A DNA stretch of 64,000 nucleotides, from the NCBI GenBank assembly GCA_902761735.1, contig CACWLL010000001.1, forward strand, positions 1-64,000. The letters are read 5' to 3'. Made by a program: the position numbers and the translations under genes. Positions 9,621 to 17,264 of this stretch are shown one piece after another. Position 1 is the stretch's first letter. Every line of letters begins with the position of its first letter. Under the pieces are notes generated by a model. That model did no database searches. It was not told the DNA's origin and was given only the letters and a program-made list of their open reading frames with translations. Origin of the DNA: an uncultured bacterium. GTDB taxonomy: Bacteria > Cyanobacteriota > Vampirovibrionia > Gastranaerophilales > Gastranaerophilaceae.

Positions 9621-10478
9621 ATGGTTTGTTCAGTCAGCACAGTGTCAGCATACGCCACAGAAAAATGTGGGAATCTGCTTACAAGATATTTTTCAAGCGG
9701 AACTAATTGTTCTGCTGATTCTGTTTCATTATTTGGGACAACATTCTCTCAACCTACAGTCAGTCAAAATATATTTTATCATCCGTTTGTAAATCATTCA
9801 TCAAATTTTAGTGCTCAAACAAATTTACCAGATATAAGTTCATATATTCAGCCTTTGAATACGGGACTATTTGATTTTAATTTATTTTCCCCAATAACAA
9901 ACTTATTTAGCAGGTTTTTACCTGAAAGCCAAAATATATTTACAACAAAAGTTTCAACTGTAGCTTCCGGCAGAGCCCAATCCGCTCAAAAAAAAGCTCC
10001 ACAGGTTTTAAGAAGTTCAAACCGCTCATTTACTACCGTTAAACCTAAATCGGGTAAAACCTATGCATCCGTTTCTGAAGCAGGCTATAATTCAAATTTA
10101 GGGGCAAAAATTGCAGCAGACGCAAAAAGTCACGCATGCCGCAGATCTCAACATAAATGCGCCCATTATGTAGGAAACGTATTTGACAGATTAGGTATAA
10201 GCTGGACAAGGGAAGGTTCAGCGGCTGATTTACCAAGACAAATTGTAAAGAACAAAAACTTTAGAGAAGTTTCAATTAATTCTGTCGATTTGAGAAATCT
10301 TCCGGCAGGTTGTGTTATAGTTTATCCGAGACGAGCTGCAGGCTACAGTTCGGAACACGGACACGTAGAAATATCATTAGGCAACGGAACTGCAGCCAGC
10401 GATTTTATTAATAGCAACATAAAATACGCATCAAATGCAAGAGTGTTTGTTCCTGTTAGTTCAAGCCGTCTTGCGTAA
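9621..10478 (+). CDS. CHAP/NlpC-like cysteine peptidase, probably cell-wall acting
   Basis: The protein has 285 residues. Residues 1-130 are Ser/Asn/Phe-rich and low in similarity to anything I know. The C-terminal 130 residues look like a papain-fold amidase: the Cys of HKCAHYVGNVFDRLG (about 186) would be the nucleophile, and GHVEISLGNGTAASDF (about 250-265) carries the His and a downstream Asp. The N-terminus (MVCSVSTVSAYA) looks like the end of a signal peptide rather than a whole one, yet a stop codon sits just upstream (TAG at 9615), so it cannot be extended. AGGA is only two or three bases from the ATG. The 3' end overlaps coaE by 23 bases, tail to tail. Confidence 0.65.
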   Translation: MVCSVSTVSAYATEKCGNLLTRYFSSGTNCSADSVSLFGTTFSQPTVSQNIFYHPFVNHSSNFSAQTNLPDISSYIQPLNTGLFDFNLFSPITNLFSRFLPESQNIFTTKVSTVASGRAQSAQKKAPQVLRSSNRSFTTVKPKSGKTYASVSEAGYNSNLGAKIAADAKSHACRRSQHKCAHYVGNVFDRLGISWTREGSAADLPRQIVKNKNFREVSINSVDLRNLPAGCVIVYPRRAAGYSSEHGHVEISLGNGTAASDFINSNIKYASNARVFVPVSSSRLA

Positions 10479-11049
10479 TTTTAGTCAGAGTTTCTAGGAC
10501 AGAGGTTTTTAATCTGTCTATATCGCTATTATTGAGAATTACATAATTACATAGAGCTGACTTTTTATCTTGAGAATCCTGCGAGTTTAGCCTTTTCAAC
10601 GCATATTCATCCGAATACCCATTTCTATCAATCAGTCTTTTTAATCTGATATTGTCATTTGCATATACTAATATAATTTTATCAAATAAAGATTGCATAT
10701 TAGCCTCAAATAAAAGCGGTATAGAAACAAAAACTATTTTTTCGCTCATATTACTATCGAAAAACTTACTTATTTGAACCTTTATTTTAGGATGAATATA
10801 TTTTTCAAGCTTATCCTTTGCTTTCTGTACAGTAAACACAATTCGACCAAGCTTTTCCCTTGATATTTTCCCGTCTGTGTCGGATATATCAAAATCCTTA
10901 AAAATACTCCGAATTTCCGAACCATATTCATTCAGCAGCTTATGTGCAACAATATCCGTATCTAATACTTTGTAGCCTTTTTCGACGAGGATATTTTGAA
11001 CCTCGGATTTTCCTGATGCAATGTTTCCGGTAACAGCAACTTTAATCAT
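10456..11049 (-). CDS. coaE: Dephospho-CoA kinase
   Basis: CoaE phosphorylates the 3'-hydroxyl of dephospho-CoA with ATP, the last step of coenzyme A synthesis. The P-loop TGNIASGKSEV lies at residues 7-17, VLDTDIVAHKLL (about 27-40) is the conserved Asp segment, and FVSIPLLFE (about 100) matches the lid/CoA region. Length is 197 aa, typical. The start overlaps the end of rluB by eight bases and its end overlaps the peptidase gene on the other strand. It is the last gene of a thioesterase-rluB-coaE cluster whose members all overlap. Confidence 0.93.
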   Translation of the reverse strand: MIKVAVTGNIASGKSEVQNILVEKGYKVLDTDIVAHKLLNEYGSEIRSIFKDFDISDTDGKISREKLGRIVFTVQKAKDKLEKYIHPKIKVQISKFFDSNMSEKIVFVSIPLLFEANMQSLFDKIILVYANDNIRLKRLIDRNGYSDEYALKRLNSQDSQDKKSALCNYVILNNSDIDRLKTSVLETLTKITQDGLN

Positions 11050-11779
11050 TTTTTGCCATAATCCTATTTAAAAAATTTTTTAATTCTTTAATTTGACGAG
11101 GTTTAATGGGTTTAAATTCGCCCTTTTTTAACCCTTCTAATTGTATTGTGGCATGTTGTATTCTTTTTAAAGTTTTAACTTCATACCCGAAATGTTCAAA
11201 CATTTTTCTGATTTGTCTGTTCATACCCTGATAAAGAATTATTTTCATAAATGTATGTTCTTTATCAATTTCCAAAACTTCAATATCGGCATATGCAATC
11301 TTACCAGGCTCAATTTCAACGCCGTTTGCTATTTTTTCAAGATCAGATGATGGAATTTCTTTATCTACTGATACAAGATATATCTTAGGTACCTTTATTG
11401 ACGGATGTGTAAGCTCATTTATAAGCTCTCCGTCATTTGTTAATATTAAGAGTCCGGTTGAGTCTTTGTCAAGCCTGCCGACAGGTTTTAGCCCCCATAA
11501 TTCTTTTGGAAGAATATCATATATTGTTTTTCTTCCTTTTTCATCATCTGAGGTAGTAATATAACCGGGCGGCTTAAAAAATCTGTAGTATTGATGCTTT
11601 ACAGGATGGATAAGTTGTCCGTTAACATAAACTTTATCCTTATCCCTGACAATAAAACCTAGCATAGTAATTTTTTTATCATTAACAGAAACTGCACCCG
11701 ATTCAATAAGAGCATCGGCATTTCGTCTGGAGCATAATCCGGAAGATGCAATATACTTATTTAAACGGGTTGGAGACAT
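11042..11779 (-). CDS. rluB: RsuA/RluB-family rRNA pseudouridine synthase
   Basis: The N-terminal S4 RNA-binding domain (residues 3-60, starting RLNKYIASSGLCSRRNAD) precedes the RsuA-family catalytic domain with the active-site Asp in PVGRLDKDSTGLLILTNDG (about 99-117). The enzyme isomerises a uridine of rRNA, most likely in 23S if it is RluB. The gene symbol is by family; RluB, RluE and RsuA cannot be separated safely by eye. Length is 245 aa. The ATG overlaps the upstream thioesterase by 19 bases, and the end overlaps coaE by eight. Confidence 0.9.
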   Translation of the reverse strand: MSPTRLNKYIASSGLCSRRNADALIESGAVSVNDKKITMLGFIVRDKDKVYVNGQLIHPVKHQYYRFFKPPGYITTSDDEKGRKTIYDILPKELWGLKPVGRLDKDSTGLLILTNDGELINELTHPSIKVPKIYLVSVDKEIPSSDLEKIANGVEIEPGKIAYADIEVLEIDKEHTFMKIILYQGMNRQIRKMFEHFGYEVKTLKRIQHATIQLEGLKKGEFKPIKPRQIKELKNFLNRIMAKND

Positions 11780-12186
11780 TTTAGTTCCTTTTCAAATGTT
11801 TCTGCCAAGATAGCAGGCATTCTTCTGTATAGTTTACCGGTAGAATTAGATATTGCCACGACATCGAATGTTGCCTCGACACATGTTTTACCTGATTCTT
11901 TGTTTACGATTTTTTGTGAAAAAGTCACCGATAAGCCGTTAAACTTGGATACTTCTGTTTCAATAATAACTGTTTCATTTAATTTCGCAGACAGTTTATA
12001 TTTTACGTTCATGTTTGTAACGGGCAGTAAAATATCCTGAGCGGTTAATTCTTCAAGCTTATAACCTAAGGCTGCACAATATTCAACCCTGCCTGCTTCT
12101 AGCCATCTTAAATAAGACCCATGCCAAACCACACCATAAGCATCTGTATCTGCATAATATACTTTTCTTTCAAATGTATGTTTCAT
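11761..12186 (-). CDS. YbgC/FadM-type acyl-CoA thioesterase
   Basis: This is a 141-residue single hot-dog domain. The signature YADTDAYGVVWHGSYLRWLE (residues 11-30) includes the catalytic Asp and the long helix typical of 4-hydroxybenzoyl-CoA thioesterase relatives. It would hydrolyse acyl-CoA thioesters; the natural substrate cannot be read from sequence. It heads the thioesterase-rluB-coaE cluster. Its ATG is seven bases after an extended -10 (TGATAAACT, minus strand) and no ribosome binding site is present, so the transcript may be leaderless. Confidence 0.88.
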   Translation of the reverse strand: MKHTFERKVYYADTDAYGVVWHGSYLRWLEAGRVEYCAALGYKLEELTAQDILLPVTNMNVKYKLSAKLNETVIIETEVSKFNGLSVTFSQKIVNKESGKTCVEATFDVVAISNSTGKLYRRMPAILAETFEKELKCLQPV

Positions 12187-12199
12187 AATAAGAAGTTTA
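12187..12199 (-). promoter_or_regulatory. Extended -10 for leaderless thioesterase gene
   Basis: On the minus strand TAAACT is followed by seven bases and the ATG at 12186. TG one base before the hexamer makes it an extended -10. There is no Shine-Dalgarno sequence. Confidence 0.5.
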
Positions 12200-12261
12200 T
12201 CATATCGATATTATCTTTTCAAGTAGCATAACCTGTTATACTAACTCTTAAGTATTAATTG

Positions 12262-12300
12262 TTTTTTTATAAAAACACTCTTTAGAATGGTGAAAAGAGT
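12262..12300 (-). terminator. Terminator-like hairpin, minus strand
   Basis: ACTCTTT (277-283) and AAAGAGT (294-300) are perfectly complementary around a ten-base loop. On the minus strand they are followed by GTTTTTAT and more U/A. The stem is A+T-rich, so it would be weak. It would stop a minus-strand RNA before the thioesterase promoter. Confidence 0.4.
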
Positions 12301-12464
12301 TGCAAAATGAGTTATAGTATAAATGCAAGCTCTTCGTATCCGGACACTTATTCGTGGTTGCGACAAGATTTTTCTTAGAGCGGGTTCGGTCTAAAATATG
12401 TTGGGCTTGTTTCTTAAAAAAATAATAAGACTTTTGCATATAGTGGTTTTCATATTAGATTTCA

Positions 12465-12502
12465 CCCTGTTCCAATCCTCCGGAATAGGGCTTTCTGTTT
12501 TG
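12465..12502 (+). terminator. Hairpin plus U-rich tail
   Basis: CCCTGTTCC (465-473) pairs with GGAATAGGG (482-490), with one G-U pair and an eight-base loop. CTTTCTGTTTTG follows. It stands just ahead of the parvulin gene's own promoter region, and would end a plus-strand RNA starting near 12250. Confidence 0.5.
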
Positions 12503-12556
12503 TATATTTACTTATTTTTGTTTTGTATGTTACAATGAGCAAAAAGGAGTATATTT

Positions 12557-12841
12557 ATGTCAGAAGAAATCAGAGCAAGCCATATTTTGGTAAAAACAGA
12601 AGAAGAAGCAAATAAATTATATGAAGAAATTCTTGCGGGAGAAAAGAATTTTGAAGATGCTGCCGCTATGTATTCATTGTGTCCTTCTGGAGCTGCCGGC
12701 GGTGATTTAGGGTATTTCGGAAAAGGGATGATGGTTAAACCGTTTGAAGATGCCGCTTTTGCGCTTGAGAAAGGTGAACTTTCAAAACCGGTAGAAACAC
12801 AGTTTGGATGGCATTTAATTTTACTTACTGATAAGGATTAA
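12557..12841 (+). CDS. Parvulin-type peptidyl-prolyl isomerase, single domain
   Basis: The 94-residue protein consists of one rotamase domain. ASHILVKTEEEA (residues 6-17), GGDLGYFGKGMMVKPFEDAAF (about 49-69) and the closing FGWHLILL are canonical, as in PpiC. There is no signal peptide, so it acts in the cytosol. AAAGGAG precedes the ATG by eight bases, and TACAAT (12531-12536) can serve as -10. It is followed three bases later by the Xaa-Pro peptidase, so the two probably share a transcript. Confidence 0.92.
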   Translation: MSEEIRASHILVKTEEEANKLYEEILAGEKNFEDAAAMYSLCPSGAAGGDLGYFGKGMMVKPFEDAAFALEKGELSKPVETQFGWHLILLTDKD

Positions 12842-12844
12842 TTT

Positions 12845-14401
12845 ATGATTAATAAGGTTCGTGAGGTTATTAAATCAAACAACCTTGATGCAATATTGAT
12901 AAATTCTACAAATGAGTATTTGGTGGAATATAATTTGTTATCCGAAAACGCACGCTATAAATTAACCGGGTTTACGGGTTCGACGGGAGATGCCGTTGTT
13001 ACAAAAGAGGGAATCTTTTTATTTGTAGATGGCAGGTACCATATACAAGCTGATGAAGAAGTTGATTCCTCTATTGTGACTGTTGTAAAACTGCAAACGG
13101 GGGATACTTTTTTATCTAAGTTGAAAGATATATTGCCTGAAGGTTCAATATTAGGTATGCATGCCTCAAAAAATTCACAAAGCCGAGTTGAAAACACAGA
13201 AAAATATTATAAAGTAGAGTTATTGGATTTTGATGGAATAGAAGTTTCACCCCCTCCTTCCGATGAAAACTCTGAAAAAATCAGCATAATGTTGTGCGGG
13301 AAATCTTCTGAGAACAAAATTCTCGAAATAAAGCGTCTTTTGGGAGATGATGATTGCCTTTTAATTTCGAATCCCGAAGAAGTTTCCTATCTTTTTAATA
13401 TTCGAGATTTTTCACGCCCATATTCGGCAAAAGTTTTTAAAAGAGCTATAATATTAAAGAACGATAATTTTTTATTCGGATATAAAGATTTTGATAATTA
13501 TAAAAAAGTGTTATCCTATGTAAAGGGTAAAATATACGCAGATAAATTGACGATTAATGCTCGAGATTTCTCGATAATCAAAGACAGGGCAGAATGTTTT
13601 TCAATGAATCCTATTTCCGAAATGAAAGCGATTAAAACGGAAAGCGAGTTAGAACATTACAAAGATGCCTTTAGAAAAACAGATTTGGCAATTAAAGCAA
13701 TACGTAAATATATTGAAGATAATGACAATATCAGTGAATATGATATTGCGCAAAAACTTGAAGAAGAATTTAAAAAATTTGGTGCAAAAAGCCTAAGCTT
13801 TAACTCTATTGTTGCAAAAGATAAAAATTCGGCGCTGGCTCATTATTCTAAATCATCAAAAGATGAAATTATTTCTGACGGAAGCTTAATTTTAATAGAC
13901 TGCGGTGCATACTATGAAGGCGGTTTGGCGACAGATATTACAAGGGCCTTTGTAAAGGGTGAGCCGAATTCTTTGCAAAAGAGAGTTTATACATCTGTAT
14001 TAAAGGCATTTTTAAATGCGTTTAACACAAAAATTGTAAAGGGAATATCCGGATTTGATATTGATAGCAAAGTACGCAAAATTTTTGAAAAAAATCCTAT
14101 TGAAGGTTTTGTATTTAATCACGGTTTGGGACACGGAATAGGCATTAATGTTCATGAAATTCCGCCGAATTTGAGTTGTAACGAAGTTGCAAAAACCGAA
14201 TTAAAAAATAACATGTGTTTTACTATAGAACCGGGATTGTATAACAAAGACCATTTTGGTGTAAGATTAGAAAATTCTTGTTACATAAAGGATAATAAAA
14301 TTCATTCTTTTGTAAATATGAATTATGAAAGAAAACTGATAGATTACAATGAATTATCCGAACAAGAAATAATATGGCTTAATGAATTTGAGGTGCTTTA
14401 A
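12845..14401 (+). CDS. Xaa-Pro aminopeptidase (M24B)
   Basis: The enzyme removes an N-terminal residue ahead of proline. It has 518 residues: N-terminal creatinase-type domains (about 1-280) followed by the pita-bread catalytic domain. Metal ligands are visible: the Asp pair in LIDCGAYYEGGLATDITR (about 350), His in HGLGHGIGINVHEIPP (about 428), Glu in FTIEPGLY and Glu in GVRLENSCYI. The start is three bases after the parvulin stop. Its end overlaps the methyltransferase start (TAATGG), so translation is likely coupled. Confidence 0.92.
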   Translation: MINKVREVIKSNNLDAILINSTNEYLVEYNLLSENARYKLTGFTGSTGDAVVTKEGIFLFVDGRYHIQADEEVDSSIVTVVKLQTGDTFLSKLKDILPEGSILGMHASKNSQSRVENTEKYYKVELLDFDGIEVSPPPSDENSEKISIMLCGKSSENKILEIKRLLGDDDCLLISNPEEVSYLFNIRDFSRPYSAKVFKRAIILKNDNFLFGYKDFDNYKKVLSYVKGKIYADKLTINARDFSIIKDRAECFSMNPISEMKAIKTESELEHYKDAFRKTDLAIKAIRKYIEDNDNISEYDIAQKLEEEFKKFGAKSLSFNSIVAKDKNSALAHYSKSSKDEIISDGSLILIDCGAYYEGGLATDITRAFVKGEPNSLQKRVYTSVLKAFLNAFNTKIVKGISGFDIDSKVRKIFEKNPIEGFVFNHGLGHGIGINVHEIPPNLSCNEVAKTELKNNMCFTIEPGLYNKDHFGVRLENSCYIKDNKIHSFVNMNYERKLIDYNELSEQEIIWLNEFEVL

Positions 14402-15162
14402 TGGATGAAAAAATAACATCAATAAATAATTCTCTGGTAAAATATTCTCAAAAACTTCAGCAAAAAAAATATCGAGATGAAGAAGATAAATTTTTACTTG
14501 AAGGATATAAATCAATTGAAGAAGCTGTAAATGCAAAATTGGATATCGAATATATTTTTGTTCTTGAGGACAAGATTAACAAATATTCCTTTTACAAAGG
14601 TAGAAAATATATAACAACAGAAGCTGTTCTTGGTAAGATTTCTGTTGCAGATACTCCTCCGGAAGCAGTTGGAATTGCGAGAAAAAAGCACTTTAATTTG
14701 GGCGATTTTAAAAATTATAAAAGAGTTATTTTACTTGAAGACATAAAAGATTTAGGCAACTTAGGGACAATTATAAGAACGGCATGTGCATTTGGAGCAA
14801 ACGGAATAATTTTATATGGCAATTGTGCTGATATGTACAATCCTAAATGTGTGCGAGCATCCGTTGGAAATCTTTGGAAGATTCCGATTGCAAAAACTTC
14901 TTCAATAAGCGAATTAAATGCGATTTTTAATGACTTTGACAGAATAGCAACATTACCGTTAGCAAAAAAACATTTAAAGGAGTATAAAATTGGAGAAAAA
15001 GCTCTAATAATGTTTGGTTCCGAAGCAAACGGTCTATCTGACGAATTAATAAATTTTTCTACGGATTCGATAAAAATTGAAATGTCTGAAAATGTAGAAT
15101 CTTTAAATTTAGCAGTGTCTTGTTCGGTTATTATGTATAATTGTTTCAATAACGGTAAATAG
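14401..15162 (+). CDS. SpoU/TrmH-family RNA 2'-O-methyltransferase
   Basis: This is a 253-residue SPOUT enzyme that methylates a ribose 2'-OH of rRNA or tRNA with SAM. The N-terminal substrate-binding part begins with SINNSLVKYSQKLQQKKYRD (RlmB-like). The knotted motifs are in order: LEDIKDLGNLGTIIRTACAF (about 115-135), MFGSEANGLSD (about 203) and MSENVESLNLAVSCSV (about 227-242). The target site cannot be assigned. It overlaps the preceding peptidase stop by one base. Confidence 0.9.
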   Translation: MDEKITSINNSLVKYSQKLQQKKYRDEEDKFLLEGYKSIEEAVNAKLDIEYIFVLEDKINKYSFYKGRKYITTEAVLGKISVADTPPEAVGIARKKHFNLGDFKNYKRVILLEDIKDLGNLGTIIRTACAFGANGIILYGNCADMYNPKCVRASVGNLWKIPIAKTSSISELNAIFNDFDRIATLPLAKKHLKEYKIGEKALIMFGSEANGLSDELINFSTDSIKIEMSENVESLNLAVSCSVIMYNCFNNGK

Positions 15163-15177
15163 TATAAATTTTTGTTG

Positions 15178-15189
15178 TAAAATATAAAT
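15178..15189 (+). promoter_or_regulatory. -10 for leaderless dnaA
   Basis: TAAAAT at 15178-15183 is followed by six bases (ATAAAT) and the dnaA ATG. No Shine-Dalgarno sequence is present, and no clear -35 is visible. The same string TAAAATATAAATATG recurs before the gene at 26652. Confidence 0.6.
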
Positions 15190-16587
15190 ATGGATATTTT
15201 GGAAGCTAAAAAAATATGGACAAATGTAAAAAATGAATTGCGTACATTGCTTCCTGAACATGTGTTTAGTACATGGCTTGACGGAACAGAAGCCGCAGGG
15301 TGTGATGACGGTCGATTTAACCTTATTACAGCACATGCAATGGCGCCAATGATTTTAAAGCAGCAATATTCCGGTAAAATTCGAGAAGCTTTTAAGGCTG
15401 TAACCGGAGAAGAATATTTGTTCTCAATTGTTCATGATGAAGATTTTGCAAAGGCATATGAAAAGCAAAGGAAAAAAGAGTCCGTAAAAGCAAAAAAATA
15501 TGGCTCCCCTGAGGATGAACAGCAGACTCTGGCAAAAGAAAATCTTGCACAAATGCAATCTTTTGCAAATCTGAATTTAAAATACAAATTTGAAAATTTT
15601 GTTGTTGGTGAAAACAGTGAATTTACTTTTGCATTGGCGCAAAATGTAGCAAAAAATCCTGCAAAAAAGTATAATCCTTTATTTATATATGGTGCACCGG
15701 GGTTAGGGAAAACTCATATTATGCAAGCTATTGGTCATCATATAATTTTTAATAAACCAAAACTTAAAGTAAGATATATAAAAACAGAAGAATATGTAAA
15801 CGAGCTTATTAAGTCGATTCAAAAAGGTTCAGAAACAAATAAAAGAATGGAAGCTTTCAGACAAAAATACCGAAACGTAGATGTTCTCCTGATAGATGAT
15901 ATTCAATTTATTGAATCAAAAAAACGCACAATGGATGAAATATTTCATACCTTTGATTCTTTGTTAAATAAAAACAAACAAATTGTTATTACTTCAGATA
16001 GGATACCTGCGGATATTCCAACATTACCGACAAGGTTAAAAAGCAGGTTTGAGATGGGTATAATGACAGAAATTACTCCTCCTGATTTTGAAACCAGGGT
16101 TGCAATTTTACAAAATCTTGCAGAACAGGAAGGTATGAACGCTGATTTTTCGGTATTTGAGTATATCGCAACTAATTTCGAGAATAACGTTAGAGAGTTA
16201 GAGGGAGCATACAATAAAGTTAGTGCTTACTCTATTTTTTCAAAATCACCTATGACGTTAGAGCTTGCAAAAAAAGTCTTAAAATGTGAAGAAATGCAGA
16301 AAAATATTACACTCGATAAAATAGCAACGGAAACCGCATTATATTATGGTGTAACGCTAAAAGACTTTCAAAGCTCATCAAGAGCTCAGAAGATTTCCGG
16401 AGCAAGGCAGGTAGCTGTTTATTTATCCAGAGAATTAACAGGAGAAAATTTTGAAGATATTGCTGATTTCTTTAACAAAAAGCATCCGACAATGCTGTAT
16501 TCATACGATAAGATTAAAAATGAGCTTATAAATAATACAAAACTTCAAAATGATATAAAAGAGATTACTAAAAAAATCAGGGGATAA
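15190..16587 (+). CDS. dnaA: Chromosomal replication initiator DnaA
   Basis: DnaA binds oriC boxes and melts the origin with ATP. The 465-residue protein has domain I (1-85, IWTNVKNELRTLLPEHVFSTW), a short linker, the AAA+ domain with Walker A FIYGAPGLGKTHIM (about 160) and Walker B VLLIDDIQFIESK (about 236), and the DNA-binding domain IV with RAQKISGARQVAVYLSREL and the KKHPTMLYSYDKI signature at the C-terminus. Unlike in many bacteria it is not followed by dnaN; ruvA begins four bases downstream. I found no cluster of TTATCCACA-type boxes nearby. Confidence 0.97.
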   Translation: MDILEAKKIWTNVKNELRTLLPEHVFSTWLDGTEAAGCDDGRFNLITAHAMAPMILKQQYSGKIREAFKAVTGEEYLFSIVHDEDFAKAYEKQRKKESVKAKKYGSPEDEQQTLAKENLAQMQSFANLNLKYKFENFVVGENSEFTFALAQNVAKNPAKKYNPLFIYGAPGLGKTHIMQAIGHHIIFNKPKLKVRYIKTEEYVNELIKSIQKGSETNKRMEAFRQKYRNVDVLLIDDIQFIESKKRTMDEIFHTFDSLLNKNKQIVITSDRIPADIPTLPTRLKSRFEMGIMTEITPPDFETRVAILQNLAEQEGMNADFSVFEYIATNFENNVRELEGAYNKVSAYSIFSKSPMTLELAKKVLKCEEMQKNITLDKIATETALYYGVTLKDFQSSSRAQKISGARQVAVYLSRELTGENFEDIADFFNKKHPTMLYSYDKIKNELINNTKLQNDIKEITKKIRG

Positions 16588-16590
16588 TTA

Positions 16591-17202
16591 ATGTACGATT
16601 ATATAACAGGAAATATTGGCGGGAAAGTTTCATCATCAACAGGATGTAAAATTACGATAGAAGCCGGAGGAATCGGGTATTTAATTGAAGTTACATCAAA
16701 AGATTTTGCAACAATAGACAAAGACTCCGCAAAAATATATGTAGTACTAATTCACAGAGAAGATAAAATGGCATTATGCGGTTTTTTACATAAGGAGGAT
16801 AGAGATATCTTCAACATTTTAACATCAGTATCAGGTGTTGGAAGTAAAATGGCTCTTTCCTTATTAGATGAGTTTGATTCTTCTGAACTTATTGGATATG
16901 TTATCCAGGGTAATTATAAAGAAATTACAAGAACAAAGGGAATTGGTCCAAAACTTGCACAAAAAATTATATTGGAATTAAAAGATAAATTAATGAATTA
17001 TAAAGAATGTGAACCAATTGTCATAGAATCAGCTAATAATGTTCAATCTCAGGATATTGAAGATGCTCAATCTGTTCTTACATCATTAGGATATGAAAGA
17101 GAAGAAATAAAATCGGGTATTTCAAAGGCTTTGACGGTATTGGGAAGCAATCCGACAGCTGAAGATATTTTGAAAACAACCCTGAGAATTTTATCCTCAT
17201 AG
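16591..17202 (+). CDS. ruvA: Holliday junction DNA helicase subunit RuvA
   Basis: RuvA holds the four-way junction while RuvB drives branch migration. The 203-residue protein has the N-terminal OB fold (1-63, with VVLIHREDKMALCGF), helix-hairpin-helix repeats (LTSVSGVGSKMALSLL at about 79-94; TRTKGIGPKLAQKIILELKD at about 113-132) and the C-terminal RuvB-contact domain (about 150-203). GGGGATAATTA supplies the ribosome binding site within the dnaA end. ruvB and ruvC are not nearby. Confidence 0.96.
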   Translation: MYDYITGNIGGKVSSSTGCKITIEAGGIGYLIEVTSKDFATIDKDSAKIYVVLIHREDKMALCGFLHKEDRDIFNILTSVSGVGSKMALSLLDEFDSSELIGYVIQGNYKEITRTKGIGPKLAQKIILELKDKLMNYKECEPIVIESANNVQSQDIEDAQSVLTSLGYEREEIKSGISKALTVLGSNPTAEDILKTTLRILSS

Positions 17203-17264
17203 GTTTCCCTTTTGGCTAATATATGTTATAGTTTTTATGGCAGATTAGCATATTGAGGAGTATA

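Larger units (their letters stand above)
12250..12502. ncRNA. Candidate small RNA in a 370-base gene-free stretch
   Basis: Bases 12187-12556 contain no convincing gene. The sequence is locally richer in G+C than other spacers and highly structured: a closing pair CAAGCTC / GGGCTTG (about 12326-12332 and 12403-12409), the hairpin 12277-12300 and a terminator-like hairpin 12465-12490 at the plus-strand 3' end. A TATACT hexamer at 12237-12242 could start a plus-strand transcript. I could not match it to 6S, RNase P, tmRNA or SRP RNA by their conserved cores. Strand and identity are unresolved. Confidence 0.3.

Noticed and set aside
12376-12395. T-arm-like GGGTTCGGTCT string
   Set aside because: No acceptor, D or anticodon arms surround it, so it is not a tRNA.
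12248-12439. 63-codon minus-strand frame in the structured spacer
   Set aside because: It overlaps the terminator-like hairpin, has no ribosome binding site and an unprotein-like composition.
14715-15149. 144-codon minus-strand frame
   Set aside because: It is antisense to the conserved SPOUT motifs of the methyltransferase; a shadow.
15160-15260. Origin of replication next to dnaA
   Set aside because: No cluster of TTATCCACA-type boxes or dnaN neighbour was found.
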